From: Thiohalocapsa sp963698775
GTDB taxonomy: Bacteria; Pseudomonadota; Gammaproteobacteria; Chromatiales; Chromatiaceae
Direction of reading: 5' to 3'
Assembly: GCA_963698775.1 (NCBI GenBank)
Contig: CAVOSE010000076.1
Span: 104,563 to 168,562, forward strand
Length of the DNA: 64,000 nucleotides
Both the position numbers and the translations under genes were made by a program. Below the pieces are notes generated by a model that searched no databases, had not been told where the DNA came from, and saw nothing but the letters and a program-made list of their open reading frames with translations. Shown piece by piece: positions 18,511 to 26,262 of this stretch; position 1 is the stretch's first letter; every line of letters starts with the position of its first letter.

Positions 18511-18610
18511 GAGGGCTGGCGGGAGCATAGCAAGCTATGTGACCGCCAGCCCGACACCGAAGGCGGGCGTCAAGACAAGTCAGATGGTATGAAAGTTGAC
18601 AGAAATCGCC
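18455..18610. mobile_element. 156-bp palindromic MITE-like element inserted in brxC
   Basis: The ends are GGCGATT and AATCGCC. Beyond them the terminal inverted repeat continues for about 25 bases with mismatches (left ...ACTTTCATACCAG, right ...TGGTATGAAAGT). Inside are further nested palindromes (GGAGCATAGC/GCTATGTGAC and GCCTTC/GAAGGC). The element is flanked by CTCA on the left and by CTCA overlapping its last base on the right, which looks like a 3-4 base target duplication. Removing it restores BrxC as ...DFIYDQ-LSTDLLQ..., so the insertion point is exact. Relatives are at 49667-49823 and 46030-46105. No transposase is encoded. Confidence 0.8.
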
Positions 18611-20513
18611 TCAGCACCGACCTGCTGCAGACCGGGCTGCTGTCGCGCGAGGTCTACGACCGCATCGGCAAGCTCGCCGCCAGCGGGGATGACGAGCGGC
18701 TCAAGGCCAGCCTGCTCAAGCTCGTCGACCTAGTCGGCAAGCTACCCACCGACCCCATGGCGGACATCGGCCTGCGCGCCACCGAGGACAGCCTGGCGGA
18801 CCTTCTGGTCACGGACCTCGCCGGCGGCTCCAGTGCGCTGCGCAAGCGTATCCCGGCCCTGCTCGACGCGCTGCACGACAAAGACGGGCTGGTCATGGCC
18901 ATCGCCACCCCGGCGGGCACCGAGTACCGCCTGCAGACCGCCGAGAGCAGCGCCTGGCACGACGAGTACCGCAAGCAGGTCTCGGAGCTGTCGGCCAACA
19001 CCCAGCGCCTGGAGATGGAGCGCCTCGACCTGTTCAAGGCCGCCTACCGGGATGCGCTCAAGGGCGTGCACCTCACCCAGGGCCAGACCAAAGAGGCCCG
19101 CACCCTCACCCCCTGCTACGACGACACCCTGCCGGCGGACGCCGACAAGCAGATCGTTGCCTGGTTCCGCGACGGCTGGAGCAGCTCCGAGGCCGAGATC
19201 AAGGGCGACGCCCGCAATGCCGGCCCCACCAGCCCGTCGATGGCAGCGAACTCACCGACAAGCTCCAGACCGCTGGCGGCGCCTCCATCGTGCGTCTGTA
19301 CGGCGACTTCGACACCGCCGATCAGCTCGGCTGGGACAAGGTCATCGAGCGCGCGCGCAAGGGCGAGACCCAGCCCCTGCAGCCCATTAAGCACAGCGCC
19401 GACACCGACCAGCATCCGGTCTGCGCCGCCATCCTCAAGGAACTCGGCGCCAGCAAGAAGGGCAGCGACCTGCGCGACCACTTCAAGGACCCGCCCTATG
19501 GCCGGCCTCAAGACGCCGTCGACGGCGCCCTCTACGCCCTGGTCGCCAGCGGCCATGTGCTGGCGTTGAACCACCTCGGCAAGCCGGTGGACGCCAAGGG
19601 GCTGGAGCGTCGCCGGATCACCCAGAGCACCTTCAAGCCCGAGACCGTCACCATCAGCCCGGTGCAGAAGATCCAGATCCGCAAGGTCTTCCAGGCGGCG
19701 GGCGTCACCTGTCAGCCCGGCACCGAGGTCGAACGGGCACCGGAACTGCTGCGCGTGCTGCGGGAACTGGCCGCAAAGGCCGGCGGCGAGGCACCAAAGC
19801 CAGCGGTTCCCGACCAGAAACCCATCAGCGATCTGGAAGCCCTGACCGGCAACGCACTCCTCGCCGAGTTGTTCAGCCAGCGCGATGCCCTGATCCAGAA
19901 CAGCAAGGCCTGGAAGACCACCGGCGAGCAGATCGCCAAACGCTGGCCCGTCTGGACGCTGCTACAAGACCTGCTAGGCCACGCCAAGGACCTGGGACCC
20001 TACAAGGATCTGGAAGCAGAGGCAGCCGAGATTCGCAAGCAACGGGCGCTACTCGCGGATCACGATCCGATCCAGGCCCTGCTGGACAAGACCGTCGATC
20101 TGCTGCGCACCAGCCTCAACCACCACGTCGAGGCGTACCAGACCACTTACCAAGCCGAGCTGGCTGCCCTGGAGCAGGACAGTAACTGGCAGACGCTCAC
20201 GGCTGAGGAGTGCCAGGAAATCTTCGCAAAGCACGGCCTGCATGAGACCGTCTCGGTCGACGTCTCCACGCCGGACAGCATCCTCGACGAGCTGGAACGC
20301 TGCTCGCTGTCTCAATGGGCGGACCGCACCCAGGCACTCAAGGGCCGCTTCGAGCAGGCCCGCCTGGAGGCCGCCAAGCTGCTGGAGCCCAAGGTGCAGC
20401 GGGTGGACCTGCCGCGCCGAACGCTGATCGACGAGACCGACCTTGCCGGCTGGCTGAAGGACGCCGAGCAGCGCATCCGCGACAAGCTCAATGACGGGCC
20501 TGTGATGATCTGA
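18611..20513 (+). pseudogene. brxC: BREX ATPase BrxC, 3' portion, frameshifted
   Basis: This continues the BrxC frame interrupted by the MITE: TDLLQTGLLSREV, RLEMERLDLFKAAYRDALKG. Near 19237 the frame changes between ARNAGPTSP and GSELTDKL; a stretch normal in BrxC appears to be missing there. It resumes with IVRLYGDFDTADQLGWDKV, HPVCAAILKELG, ASKKGSDLRDHF, and runs to the usual end with TLIDETDLAGWL and DKLNDGPVMI. With the fused 5' part, brxC has at least three lesions: loss of its N-terminus, the element, and a frameshift/deletion. A short near-copy of its last residues lies at 21512-21679. Confidence 0.8.
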
Positions 20514-20526
20514 CGGTCGATCTCTC

Positions 20527-20672
20527 CCGCACGCCTGCGCAGCCAGGGCTTCAAGCCCTGGTGTTTCACGCCTGCGTAGCCAGGGCTTCCAGCTATGGTG
20601 TTTCATGCGGAATCAGGGCTTCAAACCCTGCTGCTGACCCGTCAGGCCAAGATGGCCTGACTACGCAACAAA
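20527..20672. repeat. REP-like cluster, SQGFQP family, copy 1
   Basis: Tandem hairpins of the type CAGGGCTTCAAGCCCTG occur at about 20543, 20581 and 20613, followed by the tail CAGGCCAAGATGGCCTGACT (20643-20662). The same units and tail recur at 26115-26172 (inverted) and 28381-28480, all within the BREX island. Confidence 0.8.
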
Positions 20673-20795
20673 CGCCCACTGCGATCATTGCGGCCTGGGT
20701 GTCGGCTAAATCAATGTCCACCTCCTCGCATCCGTTGCGCAGCAAGGGGATCGGCGCTAGCATTTCGCTAGCTTCTCGTTATCTGGAGGTCCGAA

Positions 20796-21059
20796 ATGCC
20801 GACTCTAGTACTGCGTAACTTACCCGACGATCTCTACCAGCGCCTGAAAGAGACCGCGGCCGAGCACCGCCGCTCCATGACGCAGGAAGCGATCGTCTCG
20901 CTGCGGGTGGCGCTGGACGGATTTCAGGAACAGCCCGCCAGACCCACTCCGGGAGAGACGCTCGAATGGCTGAAGAACGAAGTCTGGTCGCTGCCCGTGC
21001 TCGACCAACGCGGCGCCGACGAGATCCTGGGCTACAACGAGCATGGCCACTTCGATTGA
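20796..21059 (+). CDS. VapB/FitA-type ribbon-helix-helix antitoxin
   Basis: An 87-residue antitoxin. Residues 1-45 (VLRNLPDDLYQRLKETAAEH, then RRSMTQEAI) form a ribbon-helix-helix DNA-binding domain that would bind its own promoter, and the C-terminal half would cover the toxin. A GGAGG site precedes the ATG at 20796. The end overlaps the PIN-domain toxin gene by 17 bases. It sits between the end of brxC and the beginning of pglX, where intact BREX operons usually have no such genes. Confidence 0.87.
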   Translation: MPTLVLRNLPDDLYQRLKETAAEHRRSMTQEAIVSLRVALDGFQEQPARPTPGETLEWLKNEVWSLPVLDQRGADEILGYNEHGHFD

Positions 21060-21462
21060 TCTCGCGGTCGATACCAGCGCCCTGACCGCCATCCTGCTCG
21101 GGGAGGCGGATGCTACCGCCCTGGTGCATGCCCTCGGCGCGGCGCAAAACATCGGTCTCTGCGCCCCGAACCGCACCGAGTTGCTGGTGGTGATACAGAC
21201 CCGCCTCGGTGATGCCGGCGTCCAACGCGCCAAGCAGTTTCTGCACCGGGAGCACATTCGCACAGTCCCCCTCGATCAGGGGCTCGCCGATTCCGCTGCC
21301 GATGCCTATCGCCGATTCGGAAAGGGCCGGCACCCCGCCGGGCTCAACTTCGGTGACTGCTTCTCCTACGCCCTGGCGATCCGCGAGCAGGCTCCGCTCC
21401 TCTTCATTGGAAATGACTTCTCGCAGACCGATGCCCTGGTTGCGAACCACCCGGCGCCCTGA
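21043..21462 (+). CDS. vapC: VapC-type PIN-domain ribonuclease toxin
   Basis: A 139-residue PIN domain. The acidic metal-binding residues are in place: Asp in LAVDTSALTAIL near the N-terminus, Glu in APNRTELL, Asp in LNFGDCFSYALA and Asp in FIGNDFSQTD. VapC toxins cleave tRNA or rRNA when the antitoxin is lost. It overlaps the antitoxin by 17 bases, which implies translational coupling. It appears complete. Confidence 0.9.
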   Translation: MATSIDLAVDTSALTAILLGEADATALVHALGAAQNIGLCAPNRTELLVVIQTRLGDAGVQRAKQFLHREHIRTVPLDQGLADSAADAYRRFGKGRHPAGLNFGDCFSYALAIREQAPLLFIGNDFSQTDALVANHPAP

Positions 21463-21511
21463 GCGCCAACCTGGAAAACGAAACATCGACAAGACAAATC
21501 ACGAGAGGCAC

Positions 21512-21679
21512 ATGCAAACCCTCGCCAACCCCCCGCGCAACGCCGAGAGCGAGGACGCGCTGCGCCGCAAGGCCGCCAACCTGCTGGAGCCCAAGGAAGA
21601 GACCGACCTTGCCGCCTGGCTGAAGGAGGCCGAGCAGCGCATCCGCGACAAGCTCACAGACGGGCCGCTCATGATGTGA
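21512..21679 (+). pseudogene. Short frame with duplicated BrxC C-terminus
   Basis: A 55-codon frame from ATG 21512 with a GAGAGG site. Its last ~40 residues (AANLLEPKEETDLAAWLKEA, then EQRIRDKLTDGPLMM) closely match the last residues of BrxC (AAKLLEPKVQ..., EQRIRDKLNDGPVMI) that end at 20513, minus an internal stretch. So a second, diverged copy of the brxC 3' end lies on the far side of the first vapBC pair. It could be translated, but nothing suggests independent function. Confidence 0.6.
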
Positions 21680-21751
21680 CCGAGGTGATTGACGACAATT
21701 GCCCACCCACCCCATGATGGGAGGCAAATTACCTGCGTTTTGGTTGCCATC

Positions 21752-21994
21752 ATGCCTGCCGTAACCGTCAAGAATCTGCCAGATGGGCTCTATCAGCGCC
21801 TCAAGGCCAATGCTCAGGCGCATCATCGCAGCATCAACGGAGAACTGATTGCGACCCTCGAACGGGCGCTTTGCATTCAACCGACCGACCCGGAGCAGCA
21901 GCTCGCCAAGATCCGCGCCTTGCGTTCCGGACTGGATCTGCCGCTGCTCGACCCCGACGAGATCCGCGCCGCGATCGAGTCAGGTCGACCATGA
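21752..21994 (+). CDS. Second VapB/FitA-type antitoxin
   Basis: An 80-residue ribbon-helix-helix antitoxin (VTVKNLPDGLYQRLKANAQA, then HHRSINGELIATLERAL) related to the one at 20796. I take the ATG at 21752, where homology starts, rather than the in-frame upstream codon at 21689. The C-terminal LRSGLDLPLLDPDEIRAAI segment is typical of toxin-neutralising tails. It overlaps the toxin gene by 4 bases (ATGA). Confidence 0.87.
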   Translation: MPAVTVKNLPDGLYQRLKANAQAHHRSINGELIATLERALCIQPTDPEQQLAKIRALRSGLDLPLLDPDEIRAAIESGRP

Positions 21995-22389
21995 TCGTCG
22001 TCGATACCAACGTCCTCACATACCTGCTGCTGCCGACGCCCATGACATCGGCTGCCGAGACGCTGTATCGAAGCGATCCTGAATGGGCTGCGCCGTTGCT
22101 CTGGCGCTCAGAGCTCCGCATCGTCCTTGCGCTCTACCTACGCAAGGGCTTGGTGACGCTAGACCGCGCGCTGGCGGTGCAAGAAGAGGCCGAGCACCTG
22201 ATGGCCGGGCGCGAATTCCAAGTACAGTCCAACGCTGTCCTGCAACTGGCCCTGGCCAGCGCCTGTTCTGCTTACGATTGCGAGTTCATCACCGTCGCGC
22301 GGGATCTCGGCACTCACCTGTTCACGGCCGACAAACGTTTGCGAAAAGCGTTTCCGGACATCGCGCGGGCGCTCCCGGATCGAGACTGA
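21991..22389 (+). CDS. Second VapC-type PIN-domain toxin
   Basis: A 132-residue PIN domain with acidic residues in VVDTNVLTYLLL, WRSELRIVLA and AYDCEFITVARDLG and the end motif HLFTADKRL. It belongs to a different VapC subgroup from the first toxin. Start ATG 21991 overlaps the antitoxin stop. The pglX remnant begins immediately after its stop codon in the same frame, which suggests that this module landed in the 5' part of pglX or that a deletion joined them. Confidence 0.9.
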   Translation: MIVVDTNVLTYLLLPTPMTSAAETLYRSDPEWAAPLLWRSELRIVLALYLRKGLVTLDRALAVQEEAEHLMAGREFQVQSNAVLQLALASACSAYDCEFITVARDLGTHLFTADKRLRKAFPDIARALPDRD

Positions 22390-23352
22390 CGCCGACGGCT
22401 GCGTGCCCACGGCCGTCAGCTCGGGGATCAGCGTCGACCGGACGGCCATCAGGCCATCGGCAAGCTGGTGCAGGAGACCGCCTACGAGCATTGGCACCGG
22501 ATGCTGTTCGCCCGCTTCCTGGCCGAGAACGGCCTGCTGATGCACCCCGACGGCGTGCCGCTGACCCTGGACGAATGCAACGAGCTGGCCCATGACGAGG
22601 GCGCCGCCGACGGCTGGGAGCTGGCCGGGCGCTATGCCTCGCGCATGCTGCCGCAGATCTTCCGCCCGGACAGCCCGGTGCTGGCGCTCAAGCTCGCCCC
22701 GGAGCACCAGCGCGCCCTGGAGAACCGCCTGGCCAGCCTGCACCCGGACTGCTTCCAGGCATCCGACAGCCTCGGCTGGGTCTACCAGTTCTGGCAGACC
22801 ACCTACTTCGAGCAGCACTTCAAGCTGTTCCACCACCGCCCCTTCATCTGGCACATCTGGGACGGGCTCAAGGACGGCTTCGCGGCGCTGGTCAACTACC
22901 ACAAACTCGACCGCGCCAACCTGGAGCGGCTGATCTACACCTACCTGGGCGACTGGATTCGGATGCAGGAACGCGCCGCCGCCGACGGAGCGCAAGGCGC
23001 GGACGAGCGCCTGGCCGCCGCCAAGGGCCTCAAGACCAAGCTGGAGGCCATCCTGGAGGGCGAGGCCCCGCTTGACATCTTCGTGCGCTGGAAACCCATC
23101 GAGGCGCAACCCATCGGCTGGGAGCCGGACCTCAACGACGGCGTGCGCCTGAACATCCGCCCCTTCCTGCTCGCCGGCGACGTCGGCAAGAAGGGCGCCG
23201 GCATCCTGCGCGCCAAGGCCAACATCCACTGGAAGAAAGACCGCGGCAAGGACGTCGAAAGCGCCCCCTGGTACCACCGGTTCCAGGGCGACCGCATCAA
23301 CGATCACCACCTGACCCTCGCCGAAAAGCGGGCGGCCCGGAGCGAACAATAA
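22390..23352 (+). pseudogene. pglX: BREX methyltransferase PglX, catalytic core deleted
   Basis: Recognisable PglX sequence starts without a normal start codon (RRPDGHQAIGKLVQETAYEH); the first usable codon is GTG 22468. N-terminal parts are WHRMLFARFLAENGLLMHP and PEHQRALENRLASLHPDCF. At SLGWVYQFWQT the family's methyltransferase region with the SAM site and NPPY catalytic motif should follow; instead the frame goes directly into the C-terminal part (FHHRPFIWHIWDGLKDGFAA, RLIYTYLGDWI, the end WHKKDRG-like WKKDRGKD). The junction keeps frame. Without the catalytic core it cannot methylate DNA. Confidence 0.8.
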
Positions 23353-23377
23353 CCAACGGAGAACGCGGTAGAGAGCG

Positions 23378-24268
23378 ATGAGCACCATCAAAGGCGCGGA
23401 GTATCCGCTGTACAAGGTCCTGTCCAGTGACTTCGAATTCCATATCCCCGACTACCAGCGTCCCTACGCCTGGACGCGGGAGCAGGCGTCCGAACTGTTC
23501 GATGAGGAATGGGGACAGGAGTTCGACAAGTTCGTGCGCGAGCCCGGCGCCAAGGCTCTGAAGCTGGCCCCGAAGCCGCGGCTTTTCCCGCGCAAGAAGG
23601 ACCAAGCCTTCTTCGAGAAGTACGTGCAGACGCCGGGCGGCTTCCCGGACCTGTTGACGCAGGACGTCGGCAAGCTGTCGGAGCCACGGCGCAACATGGT
23701 CGAGAACGCGGGGCATTTCGATGAGCGTCTCGCCGAGCTGTCCGTCGACGCCATCGGTGAGCTCGGGCAGTTCATCGTCAACAACTGCTACATGGTCGTC
23801 GTGACGACGGACAGCTTCCACGCCGCCTAACGAATCTTCTCAGTGCTGAACGACCGGGGCCTGGAGCTGGAGCCCTCGGACATCCTCAAGGCGCGAGTCA
23901 TCGCGCGCATCGACGAGGCTGCCCGGTCCGCCTACACGGAACTGTGGGAGGACCTGGAGGACCAAAGCGGCCGCAAGGGCTTCAACGAACTGCTCGGTCA
24001 CGTGCGCATGATCTATCGCAAGGAGAAGGCCAGGCGCTCGCAGCTGGACGAATTCGAGGAGTATGTCGTCAAGCAGGTTCCCACCGCCGAGGCGCAGAAC
24101 TACGATTTCGCGACCAAGAAGACGAAGTATTTCCAGTCCAAGAGCGGGGTGTCACCCTATGCCAGCACGACCCAGGTGCTGAGCCGCGGCCAGTGGTCCG
24201 TCGCCGTGGTGGAGGCGAGGCAGCAGGAGCTGCTGGATGTCTTCCGGAAGGGTTGGCAGCTTGGGTGA
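23378..24268 (+). pseudogene. DUF262/DUF1524 (GmrSD-like) protein, deleted and with a stop
   Basis: The start YPLYKVLSSDFEFHIPDYQR is the DUF262 N-terminus of GmrSD-type nucleases often found inside BREX loci. The usual DGQQR catalytic motif that should follow is missing, with frame kept. At 23828 a TAA replaces the expected Tyr codon in SFHAA-Y-RIFSVLNDRG; the same frame then continues with DILKARVIARIDEAARSAY and HVRMIYRKEKARR. A second in-frame loss removes most of DUF1524 including its HNH-like centre before AQNYDFATKKTKYF. It ends normally at 24268. It cannot act as a nuclease. Confidence 0.75.
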
Positions 24269-24281
24269 CCCCTCGAGAAAG

Positions 24282-24480
24282 ATGCTTTACGACGACGAGG
24301 CCGAACTGCTCGACGAGATCGCCGCCGGCGAAGACGCTCTGCTGGAGCTGAAGGCGGTCGCGTTCAAGGCGATCAAGTGCGCTTCGCGAGCGAGGAGCGC
24401 AGGGCCGACGAGGTCGTCGCCGAGGTCTTCGTCTCGATGGCGAACACCGAAGGCGGCGTGGTGGTGTTGGTGAAGCTGTT
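24282..24480 (+). pseudogene. AlbA_2 / Schlafen-type ATPase remnant
   Basis: ATG 24282 opens LLDEIAAGEDALLELKAV, the beginning of AlbA_2 domain proteins. The frame shifts near 24370, then reads GDQVRFASEERRADEVVAEV and SMANTEGGVVVL, the conserved ANxEGG part. After about 24480 the similarity stops and unrelated DNA follows up to the brnT promoter. Only about 65 residues of a normally several-hundred-residue protein are left. Such genes accompany some BREX loci. Confidence 0.6.
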
Positions 24481-24643
24481 CGCGGCGCATGCGGAGGCGG
24501 GCATCCAACATCCATGGCAGATGCCGGCGGATTGCATAGTCCGGGCCTCGATGCCTGAGTGGTCCGGCCAAAATTGCCTGACCGCGCAGTCGCAGGAGAA
24601 CTGGCGCTTTCGGTCACAGTTTCTTGCGTCTCGCGATTCACAG

Positions 24644-24663
24644 ATATGGCAAGTTTGCCATAT
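24644..24663. promoter_or_regulatory. Perfect inverted repeat upstream of brnT
   Basis: ATATGGCAA-GT-TTGCCATAT: two 9-base arms separated by 2 bases, ending 18 bases before the brnT ATG. It is a plausible operator for BrnA, which represses its own operon in known systems; binding here is inference. Confidence 0.65.
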
Positions 24664-24681
24664 ATGAACTAGCCTTGTCGC

Positions 24682-24978
24682 ATGTCCGAGGCTAGTTTCG
24701 AGTGGAACGAGGCGAAAAACCTCGATAACCAGCGTAAGCACGGGGTGTCGTTCCTGCAGGCGCAGTTCGCCTTTCTGGACAGGAAGCGTGTGATCGCGGA
24801 AGACGTTGATCACAGCCTCGGCGAGCAGCGGTACTACTGTTTCGGATTGGATCGCGAGGGCGCCGGCGTGCTCACGGTTCGTTTCACCTACCGAGAGGGG
24901 CGGATTCGCATCATCGGCGCCGGTTATTGGCGAAAGGGCAAGAAGATCTATGAGCAAGCGAATTCAGTACAGCGATGA
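24682..24978 (+). CDS. brnT: BrnT-family ribonuclease toxin
   Basis: A 98-residue BrnT toxin, an RNase with a RelE-like fold. Family features are FEWNEAKNLDNQRKHGVSF, the Asp-His-rich middle and RFTYREGRIRIIGAGYW near the end. It starts at ATG 24682 just after a perfect palindrome and overlaps brnA by 29 bases. The gene appears complete. Confidence 0.9.
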   Translation: MSEASFEWNEAKNLDNQRKHGVSFLQAQFAFLDRKRVIAEDVDHSLGEQRYYCFGLDREGAGVLTVRFTYREGRIRIIGAGYWRKGKKIYEQANSVQR

Positions 24979-25192
24979 GCCCATCGGCGAGGTCCGGCTG
25001 GTGCCCGACTTTCTCCCCTCGCCGGAGGAGCTGGCGCTGAAGAACGAGCAAACAAAGGTCACCATGCATCTCAGCTCGGAGACTGTTGCCTACTTCAAGG
25101 CCGCCGCGGACAAGCACCACATGCAGTATCAGAAGATGATCCGGCAACTGCTCGATGAATACGTCGCGCATCAAAAGCAAGCGGGGCGGTGA
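24950..25192 (+). CDS. brnA: BrnA-family antitoxin
   Basis: An 80-residue antitoxin partner of BrnT. The C-terminal half (TKVTMHLSSETVAYFKAAAD, then YQKMIRQLLDEYVAH) is the ribbon-helix-helix domain expected for BrnA; the N-terminal half would contact the toxin. ATG 24950 lies inside brnT. Its stop overlaps the start of the next gene (TGATG), so brnT, brnA and the HigA-like gene form one translational unit. Confidence 0.9.
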   Translation: MSKRIQYSDEPIGEVRLVPDFLPSPEELALKNEQTKVTMHLSSETVAYFKAAADKHHMQYQKMIRQLLDEYVAHQKQAGR

Positions 25193-25494
25193 TGCCTCGT
25201 CAGGCGCCGCCGGTTTCTCCCGGCGAGATGCTGATGGAGGACTTCCTCAAGCCGCTGGCGCTGTCGCAGTATGCGTTGGCACGGGCGGTGCATGTGCCGC
25301 CGCGGCGGATCAACGAGATCGTGCATGGCAAGCGCGCGGTGACGGCGGATACCGATCTGCGTCTGTGCCGCTTCTGCGGCCTGTCGGAAGGCTGGTGGCT
25401 GCGCCTGCAGGCCGACTACGACATTGCCCTGGCCAAGGAAAGCATGTCCAAGGTGCTCAGCGAGATTGAGCCGTTGCCGCGTGGTCGTGATTGA
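25192..25494 (+). CDS. higA: HigA-family helix-turn-helix antitoxin-like protein
   Basis: A 100-residue protein with PPVSPGEMLMEDFLKPLALS, the helix-turn-helix QYALARAVHVPPRRINEIV and the HGKRAVTADTDLRLCRFCG segment, all diagnostic of HigA antitoxins. No higB toxin lies in front; instead it overlaps brnA by one base. It may be an orphan, or it may co-regulate brnTA. ATG 25192 is preferred to a GTG three bases earlier because of the TGATG overlap. Confidence 0.85.
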   Translation: MPRQAPPVSPGEMLMEDFLKPLALSQYALARAVHVPPRRINEIVHGKRAVTADTDLRLCRFCGLSEGWWLRLQADYDIALAKESMSKVLSEIEPLPRGRD

Positions 25495-25516
25495 CTGAAG
25501 CCAGATAGCGCAGCAT

Positions 25517-25540
25517 ACTTGTACGATATATTGAACAAGT
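25517..25540. promoter_or_regulatory. Candidate YefM-YoeB operator
   Basis: ACTTGT at 25517-25522 and ACAAGT at 25535-25540 form an interrupted inverted repeat containing TGTAC, located 13 bases before the yefM ATG. YefM-YoeB complexes usually repress from TGTACA-containing palindromes, so this is a reasonable autoregulatory site. Confidence 0.5.
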
Positions 25541-25552
25541 TCGACGGCTGCC

Positions 25553-25807
25553 ATGCAAACCATCACCTTCTCCGATGCCCGCAATCAACTGAAGCAAGTG
25601 CTTGATCGCGTTGTAGACGACGCGGACTACACGGTCATCACCCGGCGTGATGCTGAAGACGCGGTCGTCATGTCCCTCGACAGCTTCAACGGCCTGATGG
25701 AGACGGTCCACCTGCTCCGCTCTCCGGCTAATGCCGAGCATCTCGCCCGCTCCATTGCTCAATACCGCCAGGGACAGACCGCCGAGCATCCGTTGCAGCA
25801 TGACTAG
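25553..25807 (+). CDS. yefM: YefM/Phd-family antitoxin
   Basis: An 84-residue antitoxin starting MQTITFSDARNQLKQVLDRV, with VITRRDAEDAVVMSLDSFN, the standard Phd/YefM DNA-binding domain, and a C-terminal helix that would wrap the toxin (LLRSPANAEHLARSIAQ). It is followed by yoeB with an 8-base overlap. It seems complete and would repress its own operon. Confidence 0.93.
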   Translation: MQTITFSDARNQLKQVLDRVVDDADYTVITRRDAEDAVVMSLDSFNGLMETVHLLRSPANAEHLARSIAQYRQGQTAEHPLQHD

Positions 25808-26060
25808 ACGGCTCGCCTGGACCGACGAGGCCTGGGCAGACTACGTCTACTGGCAAGGCCAAGACCGCAAGACCCTGAAGCGCATCAACGTGCTCATCGC
25901 CGACCTGCTGCGGACGCCGTTCGAAGGTATCGGTAAACCCGAGGCCTTACGGGAAAACCTGAGCGGCTTCTGGTCGCGTCGCATCGACCAGGCGAATCGT
26001 CTGGTCTACGCCGTCAATACCGAGCAGATCACCATTATCTCCTGCCGCTATCACTATTGA
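25800..26060 (+). CDS. yoeB: YoeB-type ribosome-dependent mRNA interferase toxin
   Basis: An 86-residue RelE-superfamily toxin. LAWTDEAWADYVYWQGQDRK, PFEGIGKPEALREN, LSGFWSRRIDQANRLVY and the C-terminal CRYHY are all in register with YoeB; the Glu in EALRE, the Arg in SRRI and the penultimate His match the known catalytic residues. It cleaves mRNA on the ribosome when free. ATG 25800 overlaps yefM. Confidence 0.93.
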   Translation: MTRRLAWTDEAWADYVYWQGQDRKTLKRINVLIADLLRTPFEGIGKPEALRENLSGFWSRRIDQANRLVYAVNTEQITIISCRYHY

Positions 26061-26114
26061 ACTAAGCACGGAATGAGGGCCTTGATCATCGTTCTACCCA
26101 CGTGGACGGTCGAC

Positions 26115-26172
26115 TGCGTAGTCAGCCCATCTTGCCCTGACGAAATCAGGGCTGGAAGCCCTGACTACGCAA
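26115..26172. repeat. REP-like cluster, SQGFQP family, copy 2
   Basis: GCGTAGTCAGCCCATCTTG at about 26116 and ATCAGGGCTGGAAGCCCTGA at about 26145 are the tail and hairpin unit of the family at 20527 and 28381, with the tail here on the left. It lies between yoeB and the pglZ remnant. Confidence 0.75.
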
Positions 26173-26262
26173 GGTCCAAGGCCGGAAAGAGCAAACGAAG
26201 GCGAGTATCCAGTTGAACGCGTCGACAGTTGCTAACCTTAAAGGCGTGGCGGTACGGCGCCG

